From Marsupella aquatica (Eukaryota > Marchantiophyta), in contig OZ316897.1 in assembly GCA_973895155.1 (NCBI GenBank), forward strand, positions 17,360,001 through 17,424,000: a stretch of DNA of 64,000 nt, read 5' to 3'. This document shows positions 37,120-46,408 of this stretch, piece by piece. The notes under the pieces were generated by a model. It ran no database searches. It was not told the origin of the DNA and saw nothing but the letters and a program-made list of their open reading frames with translations. Position 1 is the first letter of the stretch; every line of letters begins with the position of its first letter. The position numbers and the translations under genes were made by a program.

Positions 37120-37620
37120 TTTATTCCCGATACCATTTCCCATGCTTAAAACAACGGAAGCCCATCGGAACACCTCCTTGTTCAAATCTTGACCTCGAAC
37201 CACATCTATCCGATATAAACCCTTTCGGACTCCATTTCCGATTCTTGTAGCATCGGACTTATTTGTGATACACACTACTTCGGAAAACATTTCCGATACC
37301 CAACCTATCGGAAGCACTAAGCAATACATTTTCGATCGCAATATTTCCGTAATTTACTCAATCGGACATCAAATGCGATACTTCAGGGATCGGAAATTTA
37401 GTAACAATTTTTAGAAGAGGGGTCCGATAGTCAAGACATCGGATATGTTCCGATATTAGGAGTATCGCAAATTATGTCCGATGTTTTGGAAATCGGATAC
37501 TGTGTTTCCGAAGCTGTGGGGATTGCAAGTTCCGATATTTTTGTGAACGAAAGTTTGCGTAACTCTGGCTATCGGACGCCTGTTTCATGGTTCAGCGGGA
37601 GCATCGGAAAATGAGCAAAA
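37120..37620. repeat. Right subterminal motif cluster of element 1 (TCGGA type)
   Basis: Roughly twenty TTCCGAT/ATCGGAA copies in both orientations run up to the right terminal inverted repeat, for example near 37162, 37237, 37294, 37363, 37438, 37450, 37491 and 37571. A few TTGCGATA variants occur. The density mirrors the left end. Confidence 0.85.
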
Positions 37621-37631
37621 ATGTACTAGTG

Positions 37632-40098
37632 TACCACATTGTTGTCAAAAGCATCAACAATGATGTGGAAGCCAAGTTCTCCTTCGCCCACTTCTATCTC
37701 CCACCCAACAAGGCATACATGCTCTGTTTGGGTGCCGCAAAACCCAATCATGGTGTCATGTTTTGGCAGCCACCTGCAAGAAACCAAAACTGAGTTCTTG
37801 GTTTCCAGATGGAGCCTACATAATAGTTGAAACAGAGATAAAGGTGAAACTAGGATCCAACACCATGACATGACTAACATCATGCGTGAGGGCCTGAAGT
37901 ACAACATCATGCATGAGGGCCTGAAGAAAGTACCTTACTGTTTTTTTGACAGTTGTCTCATCTTCTGCCAAATAACAGGGAACTGGCCCTTTGATGTTGA
38001 GTCTCTCTTTCAGTTTGGAGTACACTTGAGAGACAAACATAAATTGTTCAGCATGGATTCCTGCTCGGAATACTGCCATCCCTCTTCTGTCCCGTTGAAG
38101 GGTGTTTATGCTTGGCCCTATCCCATTACTTGCAAGGCAGTCAACAACACGTCGACCACCATGCAAGAAGAGTGTTTGGCAGAGAAGCTTTGTTCCAGCC
38201 TTGAACCTATATCCCTCCTTTGTCGTATTCAAGTTTGAAGCTATATCAGATAACATATCCCACAATGCACCTCTCCCACCAAATGCACCCTTCCTGTGCG
38301 CAAGGACTATGGACTAACAAAACTTAAGGATAGATTCCTTATTGGTGCCTTGATAGTCAAGACAAACTTCCTTTATACTAGGGATCCGAGACTTCAGCAT
38401 CAACAGTTTGTGACTTAGATATTTCTGCAACTTCCTCTCTCTCAAAATTCGGTTTCTGTATACTTTAGCTTGGTTTTGGACCTCAGGAATTGTGAGGCAA
38501 CCTAGCCGCCTGCCCTTGCCAGTCCCTCTCTCTCCTCTTTTCTCATAGGCCTTGACCTCTCTTGCTACCCGAAGTCTGAAGTCCTTCATGTTCTTAATGG
38601 AATAACACTTGGAACACGTCAAATCATCAAACCCGCCCCCCAACTGTGACATTCGACTACATTCTTTATGCCTGAAAAGGCCCTTGATCTCACAAGCTTC
38701 TTCACTATACATACAGAACACCTCTGCCATTACTAGGGGCTCTGCATACCATGCACCACCCACTTTCACCTGGTCGTGTAGGTGACTTTTGATAGGCCTA
38801 AGTTCTGACCCTACTTCTATCTCATCCCGCCACAGACCCCAACACAACAATGACAAATTATCGAAAGTACCTCTATCATCATCTCGTGTTGACATCCTTG
38901 ACGAGCTGCTTGATGCACCTGCAGTCGAGGTGCGAGTCAAGAACCCCTGAATTTTTCTCTGTTTCTTATCCCTCCCGTCCACAGTACGGGGTCTGCCAGG
39001 GCGCCCTGACAAAACTGGCTCGTTTCTTGTAGGCCTCTGACTTTTGGCCACATAATCAAGATGGATCAAGCCAGTACAATGGTTTGTCAGATTAGCCTCC
39101 AAGTTTCGTTGTTTGGGTACCAAAGTCAAATGGTGAAGACAAAAATTGCATAACAGTTTCAAAGTTTGGAACTCCACTGGTTCCTTATGGACATCCCCCT
39201 CGACTATAAACGTCTCACGACCAACTGTCTGCAACTCGTTGACCTTTGCTACAATCTTCAAATGCTCGTCAAGTATGGCTCTATCAGTCAAAGTATTTGA
39301 CTGCGCCCTCCTTGCAATCTCCACATGCCCAACTTTCTCACCCCTGTTCCTAGCCACCCGAGCTGCATGCTTTGATGATCGCAAATGCGAATTTTTGAAG
39401 TTGGTAAATGCATTATTGATGGATGATTTATCCATCAATGTACCTTTTGCTAGCCCTTCCACCCGCTTGTCACACTCACAACACTCGATATGCCCCCAGG
39501 GCATGTTGTCTTTGTCCCAAGTTCTCACTTTCCACTTGTGGTCAGCACATTTAATGGATTCCATGTGAGTCTTCAACTTATCCGCAGATGCTTCCCATAC
39601 TGCCTTTAAAGTATTGCTCATAAGAGTGGACATGAATGTGACTTGTTGTTCAGGCTCTGGCAAGGGGCAACCAGAGTGTGGATCAGCTTCCACTGGAGGC
39701 TCCTCATTCATGGGAAAATCGGCATCATCACTCTCTGGCAATGAAAGGCCATTGGAAGCATTGCTACTCCCGAGGGCTTCCCCTGCGCCTCCAGGGTCTA
39801 CGTGCACCAATGGGGTTGGAGGCTCCAAGGCATTTTTGGGAATGATAACAATCTTTCCCCCACAATCCTCCAAAAGATTGCAGATCTCCCATTTCTCCGG
39901 CATCCGAGTGGCGAGATTGACATCAATAAAGTGGAAGTCAAAATCGAGTAGTGCCTCCAACTTCAGTCGGGCATCAGCATACGATTCCCCTGCTTTGTAA
40001 CTATATGACGATATAGGTTTCCTTTCCCCACCTTCTTTGTCTACTTGAAACAAAGTGGCAGGCGACATTCTCTCACCCTTTACTGACAACCTATCCAC
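37632..40098 (-). pseudogene. Transposase-like host protein, 5' half (interrupted by CACTA element 1)
   Basis: The main frame is 38314-40098; the first ATG in frame is near 40068 (MSPATLFQVDKEGG). It carries a C2HC-like region (IECCECDKRV ... HLRSSKHAA, reminiscent of a BED finger), a second CNFCLHH...NHC cluster, and a GRPGRP AT-hook-like motif. A TAG at 38314-38316 stops it, but the same frame resumes at once (SIVLAHRKGAFGG) and runs on to AEDETTVKK (about 37955). A 27-bp in-frame tandem duplication (37877-37929) follows, and then PKHDTMIGFCGTQTEH (37626-37910 frame) leads to the insertion site. Domain order (zinc fingers, then a possible DDE core) fits a transposase, but the superfamily is unknown. 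Confidence 0.55.
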
Positions 40099-40344
40099 CT
40101 CTCATGGGCCTGCGCACAGTCCACATGACAAAGGGAGCATCAACATAGGGATTGCTCAAAATAGGATAGGTTCATTTCATTCTAACCACATATTCACCCA
40201 AAATGCAACTTTCTTGGGTGGCATGGCGCAACACCACACAATGTGGACATCATGTGCACCAATTCTTCTACTAGAGACAGGTTACAAAGATGTTAGGCAG
40301 ATTGATGATTGTTGGCCAATGCGGGAAACAAGCAACCTGGCCTA

Positions 40345-40728
40345 TTAGAATGGGCCAACATCCAAAGGAAGTCTATATAGGGCCTGCGTGCGACAGGTAT
40401 TAATCTGATAGTTTAAACAAACCGCCCCAATTCTCATTTCAACTCGATCAGTGGCAAGTGGATCCCTGAGCTCATTGATAACATCTTGGATGTCATCAAG
40501 AAGGAAGTGGTACTCATTCAAGCCACACGGAAAAATGAATATGGCTTTTGCCCGAGCAACAATGAGACTGTAGAATGTGATCCAGCCTTTTGACCTCTGC
40601 CGAAAGGCCTCCAAAGCCATGCCAATTGCATTCTGCTGACTACGTATAAGACAGGCTGGATCTTTACCGTTGCTTGTTGAAGGCAATGGAATTGTGTGAG
40701 AGAGATAGAAAGGAGGACAGAAATTCAT
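40345..40728 (-). CDS. Unrecognised host-locus exon
   Basis: This is an open frame of 127 codons on the strand of the transposase-like gene, about 250 bp upstream of it. It contains helix-rich sequence such as AIGMALEAFRQRSKGWITFY and AIFIFPCGLNEYHFLLDDI. It may be an upstream exon of the same gene or the end of the preceding one. Composition is coding-like (mixed hydrophobic and charged, little low complexity). No family name can be given. Confidence 0.4.
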   Translation of the reverse strand: MNFCPPFYLSHTIPLPSTSNGKDPACLIRSQQNAIGMALEAFRQRSKGWITFYSLIVARAKAIFIFPCGLNEYHFLLDDIQDVINELRDPLATDRVEMRIGAVCLNYQINTCRTQALYRLPLDVGPF

Positions 40729-40859
40729 GATATCAAAGCAAAGTAGGCTACCAAGATTGGTTATAAGGCAATATTAAGCAACCCACACGTGGAGACCGCA
40801 TCCACTGGACCAATCCCACGAGAGCCTTGCCCCATCCCGACCATTTCTTGTTAGGATTG

Positions 40860-41299
40860 GCTGGTTACAGATCCATTGCTGCTTTCTCCGACATGTGTTG
40901 GGTGGGAAGGGCGTACCCTTTGCATGCAAGGACTCCAGATTCAGCGTAAGCACAAGAGGGACAGGGATCTGCACATGGCCATTTCAGCTTGCCCAAGTTT
41001 AGCTTGTCCCAATTCAGCTTGTCCCATATGTGCTTGGTCCATGTACAGTCGGGGCCAGGCCCACACTCCAATCCTTCTCCTCCACAGTTGTGAGGGCCAC
41101 AACAGACTATACATGACTTAAGGGGCTGACAGCAATGACAAGTGACACCATGGACACAATAATGACAGGCTCTAATCACACACTCCCCCAGGCAACCTGC
41201 TTCAAAATTACAAGGAGCGCTGGACTGCCAGCGGCTAAATCCAGCAGTCGCCAATGGGGGCATGACTTCCCCATGGTCTCCTTGAACTCGATGGGCCCT
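40860..41299 (-). CDS. Cysteine-rich host-locus exon
   Basis: An acceptor-like TTTGCAG precedes GCCCATCGAG near 41299. The frame runs to a stop at 40865 and encodes a dense Cys/His cluster with CVIRACHYCVHGVTCHCC and CIVCCGPHNCGG, about twenty cysteines in total, followed by three near repeats of WDKLNW/LGKLKW. The pairs of CxxC and CxC spacings suggest zinc binding, but no standard finger pattern fits fully. Short exon-like frames upstream (41481-41560 and 41688-41849) lie on the same strand with GTATGT and GTAGTC donors. Confidence 0.35.
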
Positions 41300-41687
41300 G
41301 CAAATTAAACGAGTCCTACATGTACAAAAAAATGACAAAACTGAAATGACATCTTACCTGAGCAAGATACAAAGCCCTGTGCATTAGCAGCTTAAAACAT
41401 ATGAACTATATAAGAAGCGGTAAATAATGGAGCACAATTGAAAGAACCACAAAGTCCAGAATATGTACATACCTTGGACTAGAGTTTTTGGACCTCTGAT
41501 AGAATGGTCCGCCAAGTAATGCACCTTGAGGGGGCCGGGCCGGTAGCAGCTGCGTTGGGCACAAGCTGGTATGTTGCATGATAATGTTCAAACGTTAGCT
41601 CAGACGTTTCAAAAAACCAATGATGCAGGGGTCACAACACACAGCAACATTTTGTTTTGAACATGATGGCAAAAAGGAAATGACTAC

Positions 41688-41849
41688 CTTCCTAGTTGGG
41701 GGATAGCAGTTGCCTTGTACCACACCTTCGTCAATACCCCTCCTTCAATACCAAACTCTCGTCCACTGGACATCACCGCTACCACAAGATCCATTTCCAA
41801 AAAGAGCGTTAGTTGACAGTCTTTGAAAGGCCACCAGCATATGTATGTG
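41688..41849 (-). pseudogene. Host exon split by CACTA element 2, downstream part
   Basis: Minus-strand frame IHMLVAFQRLSTNALFGNG begins exactly at the element 2 left boundary. Its upstream part lies at 52059-52131. Joined through one copy of the GTG duplication, the frame stays open over the junction. A stop or frameshift follows near 41745, and a donor-like sequence near 41688. Confidence 0.5.
41847..41849. other. Target duplication GTG, left of CACTA element 2
   Basis: GTG here matches GTG at 52059-52061, the 3-bp duplication expected for CACTA. Confidence 0.9.
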
Positions 41850-41869
41850 CACTACAACACTATCGGCCG

Positions 41870-42410
41870 GTTTTGCGAAGACAATCTCATCGCAACTAAC
41901 AAGCCCCTGATTTTCATAATTCTGGCTATTGCGAACATACGCGCATCGCACCCCCTTCGCACTTTGCGAACCTAATAACTTCGCACGCGGACCATCGCAA
42001 CGACATCGCAACATCATGGCAAACTGAGAAGCTGAGAGGTTCGCAATATTCAATACTTCTGCGATCCATTATACGTCGCATAAGGTTCGCAAACATACAC
42101 GCACACGTCCCGCGCGGGCGTCAATATTTGAGACGGATTTACCATCGCATCATATTTGCGATTGATACTGGTTCAATTGTTTTGATGGGGATTGTATGAC
42201 AAAGAGCGATACCGGTGATTTCAGAAGTTTGTGAACGGTTGCGATTAGGAAAGTGCGATCCTAGAAGTATCACAAAAACCCGACATATTTGGATCTGAAG
42301 TTCTGAAGTTAATTGACTCAAAAAGTGCGACGCCTTGGGGTTAATATTGTGCGATGGGAATGAGTTCTTAAAGGGTTCGCAAAATTATGATCACACAGGA
42401 TTCAATACAT
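41870..42410. repeat. Left subterminal motif cluster of element 2 (TCGCA type)
   Basis: About twenty copies of TTCGCAA, ATCGCA or the complement TTGCGA occur in both orientations, for example near 41873, 41889, 41946, 41960, 41997, 42045, 42075, 42143, 42158, 42240 and 42378. The motif differs from element 1 by one base (TCGCA for TCGGA). Confidence 0.85.
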
Positions 42411-42757
42411 TATTTGCGAGGGGTTTTCCTTGGAACCCAATGTGGAAGGCAAAATTGTTGTTTTATAAAATGGAAAAGCATGAACAAAATGATAGGGCTT
42501 CAAAGAACCCTATACATGGACAAGAGGGGGGAAATATCTGATGCTAGGTCCGCCCTTCTAAACCTATGCTGCCTCTTCCTACCCTAAGCTCCGGCATGAC
42601 AAGTCACTCTCATGCATGTATCTCTACAAAATAACTAGAATGGGCTCTTGCGGCTCCTCTTGGTTGGCTTCTTGGCTGGCTTCTTGCCCTTATCCTTCCG
42701 GGGATCCTATTGGTGACGGGTGCGTGATGGCCGTCGGCGCTCCTGCTCCTGCTCCTG

Positions 42758-44687
42758 CTACTCCTCTGGCTCCTCCTGCCCCTCCTGCTCCTCCTCCTCA
42801 TCCTCAGGGTCCTCCTCCTCCCCCTGGTCATCAACGTGTGCTGATGACACACGACTACCACCACTACCACGGTGGGAAGAACCTACCTCACGACTACTCC
42901 CCCCCCAAGCACCACTAGTACCAGGAGTAGCCCCCTCATCGTCATCACTACTGGTCACATCAGCACCCGACCCCTCAGGCTCATCCGAATCCTGCATCCA
43001 TTACATATCATTAGTTTCCGCAAGACATAAAGGGTCACTCACAATGTTCGCATGCTAATCATATGGTTCACACTTAGACACTTACAGTAGCCAACTCGGC
43101 ATCTACCATCGCAAAGAGGTACTTTCGTCCATGCTCTATCGCCACCTCAATATGCTTTTTTGATATCTTCCTTTTGTACCTCCGATACTGCCATGCATAA
43201 AACCAATTAAAATTGGTTAAATTTTCCCTTAAGCATACCCTATAGCCACAAGTGACGCCTAAATCCTCAACTACTAAACATGACCCAAAAAAATTCAAAA
43301 ATTCAAATTTGCGAACCTATAAGCATAGCAACTTGCAAACCACCTTTTTTTGCGAAGGCGTTGCGATGGAGTTTGCGATGCGCATTTGTTCGCAAAGGCA
43401 TCGGAAAATTGAAATGGAAAAAGTCTATGATAGACTTTGCGAGGGGTTTGCGAACAAATACGCATCGCAACACCTTCGCAAACTGTGTTCCCGAGAGTTT
43501 TTAAAAATTTGCCAGAAATTCTAAGTGTCAGAGTTGCCCTAAACTAGTAACCAAGCAAGCATGCACAACAGCAAGAACCTTCGGGGATGTCATTCACTTG
43601 CATTGCACAACTCTGAAAGGAATAGAGAGGTTAGGGAGGAGCAAGAGGCACTCACAAAGTGTGACTTGAGGCCGGGGAGCCCGCCTTGACCCAACTTGTG
43701 GACTGGATTGGGGGTGGATTTCACTCGTTTGGCTGCATCTGTGAAACGCTTGGGTGGCTTTCCCTCCTGGTCGGCCACCTTTTGCATCTCAGCTACCTTC
43801 TGCTCAAGTGGCTTCAGGTCGTGGTCAGGGGGGAGCTTCCCGGCCTCCTTTGCTTTCAAGGCTCGATCTAGATTGCCCTTCCACTCTTCCAACTCGTGAG
43901 CTGCCTTAATTTGCACCTCAATCTTGTAAAACGAATTCCAGATGTCCTCGGTGAAGTGGAGGGGTCTGCGCAAGTTCCTGTATGATCTCAAGTCTTTCAG
44001 GTGGGCTCTAATCTTCATCCTGTCATGGTATCGCATTTGAGACATAGAATTTGAAATCTTATCTGCCAACCATTGCTCATCTATGTCAGGCCCATTGCGA
44101 AATGCATCCTTGATTTGGTTGATGACCCTCTTTCGCTCTGCCTTCTCAATCTTCCCCCACTGCATGCCTCGTGAGAAATTGCTTGTGATAATTTGCTTGA
44201 TTGTGCTCTTAGCCCCTGCATATGCTAGCTCAGTTGGAGTCCCACTCGTCTCCAAGGCAATGAATGGAAGTTTTTCTCTTGCTTCCTCTTTCTGACGTTG
44301 CTCCTCCCTCTGTTTTTGAATTGAATCTCTCTCCTCTCTTCTCTTCTGCTTCTCTAGGGCTTGAGGAGAGGCAACTCCCGACTTAGTTCTTTCCTCTCTC
44401 TTCCTTTTTTTCTCTCTAGCCTTCTCTTCAGCTGCGGCCCTCTCCTCCCCCTCTCTAGTAGCTTGTCCTGCTACAATCCCAGTTTGCAAAACCTGTCCAA
44501 GAATGGCACTCAAAGAGGCAAGCCCTGCTGGAGAATTGAGATTCACTTCTCCCAATTGTGCAGCACTGAGATGTTGGGCCACTAAGTCTGCCCAGGCATT
44601 CTTCTCTTTCTCTGGATTTCCCCCATTGCCACTACCACTACCACTACCACTACCACCTTGCCCTCCACTCCCCTCACCGGTAGCCAT
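42758..44687 (-). CDS. TnpA-like subterminal-repeat-binding candidate, element 2
   Basis: Three exons are inferred: 43656-44687, 43086-43187 (102 nt) and 42758-42991, all joined in phase 0 at GTGAGT and GTAAGT donors. The ATG at 44687 opens a Gly/Ser-rich N-terminus (MATGEGSGGQ). A charged coiled coil follows (EKAREKKRKREERTKSG onward), then the conserved helical region with MQWGKIEKAERKRVINQIK and KISNSMSQMRYHDRMKIR, ending in LGQGGLPGLKSHF. Exon 3 is acidic with a Glu-rich end (EEEDPEDEEEEQEGQEE). In En/Spm, TnpA binds subterminal repeats, brings the ends together and relieves promoter methylation; that role here is inference from position and architecture. No lesion was seen, unlike in the element 1 copy. 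In-element partners are the SET and TNP2 genes on the opposite strand. Confidence 0.72.
43290..43510. repeat. TCGCA motif cluster inside intron 1 of the TnpA-like gene
   Basis: About ten TTTGCGA/TCGCAA copies are packed into some 200 bp of intron. The position corresponds to the intronic TCGGA cluster of element 1 (29735-29965). Confidence 0.72.
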
Positions 44688-44789
44688 AGCTCCCCTCTCT
44701 CACAGTCTCCCTCGTACTGTTGCGCGCGCCCCGGCCCTTCTCGTCTCGCTCAAAAACTGAAATGAGCCCGAATGCGAGCTCCCGCCGAT

Positions 44790-45020
44790 GTTTACGCCGT
44801 TCAAAAACGGGTTTGCGATGACATACGCATGGGAAACTGCGAAGCCCGCGCCCTCGCAAATAGTCTCGCAACTTGCGAGGCACTTCCGAATCTATTCCCT
44901 TCGCAAAGCCATCGCAACCCGCAGAAGACCCAAAAAATTGTTCTCGGCCTCTGTTTTTGCGAAGCAAGTGCGAAGGTCGTAGGTTCGCAAAAATATTCTC
45001 TAACTTGTGAAATAATTTGC
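44790..45020. promoter_or_regulatory. TCGCA motif cluster in the TnpA-like promoter, element 2
   Basis: About ten TTTGCGA/TCGCAA motifs lie just upstream of the minus-strand ATG (44687), for example near 44812, 44855, 44873, 44898, 44910, 44956 and 44985. Motif clusters in both the promoter and the first intron suggest autoregulation by the encoded protein. Confidence 0.65.
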
Positions 45021-45059
45021 GAGGCAGGTCTTATTGGTTTAGGGTTGGAAAACACTTTG

Positions 45060-45990
45060 GGGTGTCAAACGGCTATTAAGGTTTGTCAAACGACATTTAA
45101 GGTATGTTAAGTGCCCATAAGTTAACATGGAAGGGGTGTCAATGGATGTTTGGGTTGTAAGGATAACTAGAATATAAGTTAACAAAGGTTTGGGTTTAAT
45201 TAAAGGTTAGGTTTATATTTGGTTTTAATCTAGGAGTATTTGGTTTAATTAAGGGGGTTAAAACTTGGGTTAGGTTGGAATAAAAGGGTTGGGTTTAAAT
45301 TAATGGGTTTGGCTTAGGGTTCAAGGTAGAGGTTTGCATTAGGTTGTGAGTAATTACAGGGGTTGGGTTTGGTTTTAGTTGAGGGGTTGAATTGTGGTTG
45401 TTTTTTAAAGGGATTGGGTTTGGTTTTTAGTTGGGGGGTTTAATTGTGGTTTTTTTAAAGGGGTTGGGTTTCTAATGTAAGTGTTTGGGTTGGGGTGTAA
45501 CATGATATAGGGTTGGATTTGGTTCTAATTGAGGGGGTACAATTTTTGCTTAAGTTTTAAAAAAGGGCCTCAATTTAGGGGTTAGGGTGAAGTTTAGAAT
45601 AACTATAGGGGTGGGGGTTGGCCTATATAGGTAAAGTAAGGTGTAGATAGGGTAAGAGTTTTATATGTAATTGGGGGATTTGGGTTGGGTTTAGGGTAAA
45701 GGTTTGAAATTTTAATGAGGGATTTGGGTATTGGTTAGGATAAGGGTAAGGGTTTAGGGTGCTTGAGGGATTTGGGTTAGGTTTTAATGAAGGGTTTCAT
45801 TTCATGGTTTGGGTTTAGGGTAGGGGTTTGGGTTTAGGGTAAAGGTTTGAATTTTTAATGAGGGATTTGGGTATTGGTTAGGATAAGGGTAAGGGTTTAG
45901 GGTGATTGAGGGATTTGGGTTAGGTTTTAATGAAGGGTTTCATTTAATGGTTTGGGTTTAGGGTAGGGTTTGGGTTACTTATATTTCTTT
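45060..45990. repeat. G/T-skewed GGGTTT-rich tract with 143-bp duplication
   Basis: The plus strand is almost free of C for some 900 bases and is dominated by GGGTTT, GGGTTAG and TTTAGGG words. Within it a segment starting near 45688 repeats after 143 bp (second copy from about 45831 to 45973). The words resemble plant telomere repeat (TTTAGGG) but are irregular, so it is not a true telomeric array. It fills the space between the divergent genes of element 2. Confidence 0.7.
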
Positions 45991-46408
45991 GTCTATCTCA
46001 TTAACATGGAGAGGAAAACTCTTTGGCGTTGTAGGGCACTTCCCCATGTTTTTTAAAGTTTTGGCTAATGCATGATAATGCCTTGCGAGAGCCCGGGCAT
46101 CTGAAAGGTATAACATTTTCTCATGCATTTCTAGTCATTGCTGTAAATATGGAGGGTTACAATCTATCATCCTTTTTTTCTGGTTCACCATAAGGCATGG
46201 CTTAATTCATTGTATATTGGCAGATTTTCCCCTCCTTCCAGATTTGGTTCATGAAATTTGAGCCACAAGATCCGTCAAGGCATTGCTAAGCCCGGGTCTC
46301 ATAAAGGTATTTTTCTGTCAATTCTTTTTAATATGTTTAGGTAGGGATTATCAATGATGGTTTTGGTGAAGTTTTTACTAATCGCCTTCCAATTGCTATA
46401 CTTGTCAG
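45991..46408. promoter_or_regulatory. 5' leader of SET gene, element 2
   Basis: Two non-coding leader exons can be inferred from donors GCATCTGAAAG/GTATAA (46108) and CTCATAAAG/GTATTT (46305), each with a counterpart in element 1. The coding ATG at 46409 follows immediately on an acceptor-like CTTGTCAG, as in element 1. Confidence 0.5.

Larger units (their letters stand above)
27561..37631 (+). mobile_element. CACTA (En/Spm) element 1, 10,071 bp, SET-bearing
   Basis: The element starts CACTAGTACATTATGAGGCC and ends AATGTACTAGTG, giving a 12-bp perfect terminal inverted repeat (CACTAGTACATT) with weaker continuation into TTTCCGAT. A TAC duplication flanks it. Inside are a minus-strand TnpA-like gene, a plus-strand SET-like gene and a plus-strand TNP2 transposase. 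ATCGGAA/TTCCGAT motifs fill both ends. Removing the element and one TAC keeps an open minus-strand reading frame, confirming the boundaries. Several nonsense and frameshift changes make it likely non-autonomous. Its sister is 41850-52058. Confidence 0.93.

Noticed and set aside
42616-43058. Plus-strand proline/serine-rich frames
   Set aside because: They are antisense shadows of the acidic and basic tail of the TnpA-like gene, created by codon-biased low-complexity sequence.
45060-45990. True telomere array
   Set aside because: TTTAGGG-like words are irregular and mixed with other G/T words; it lies inside a bounded transposon.
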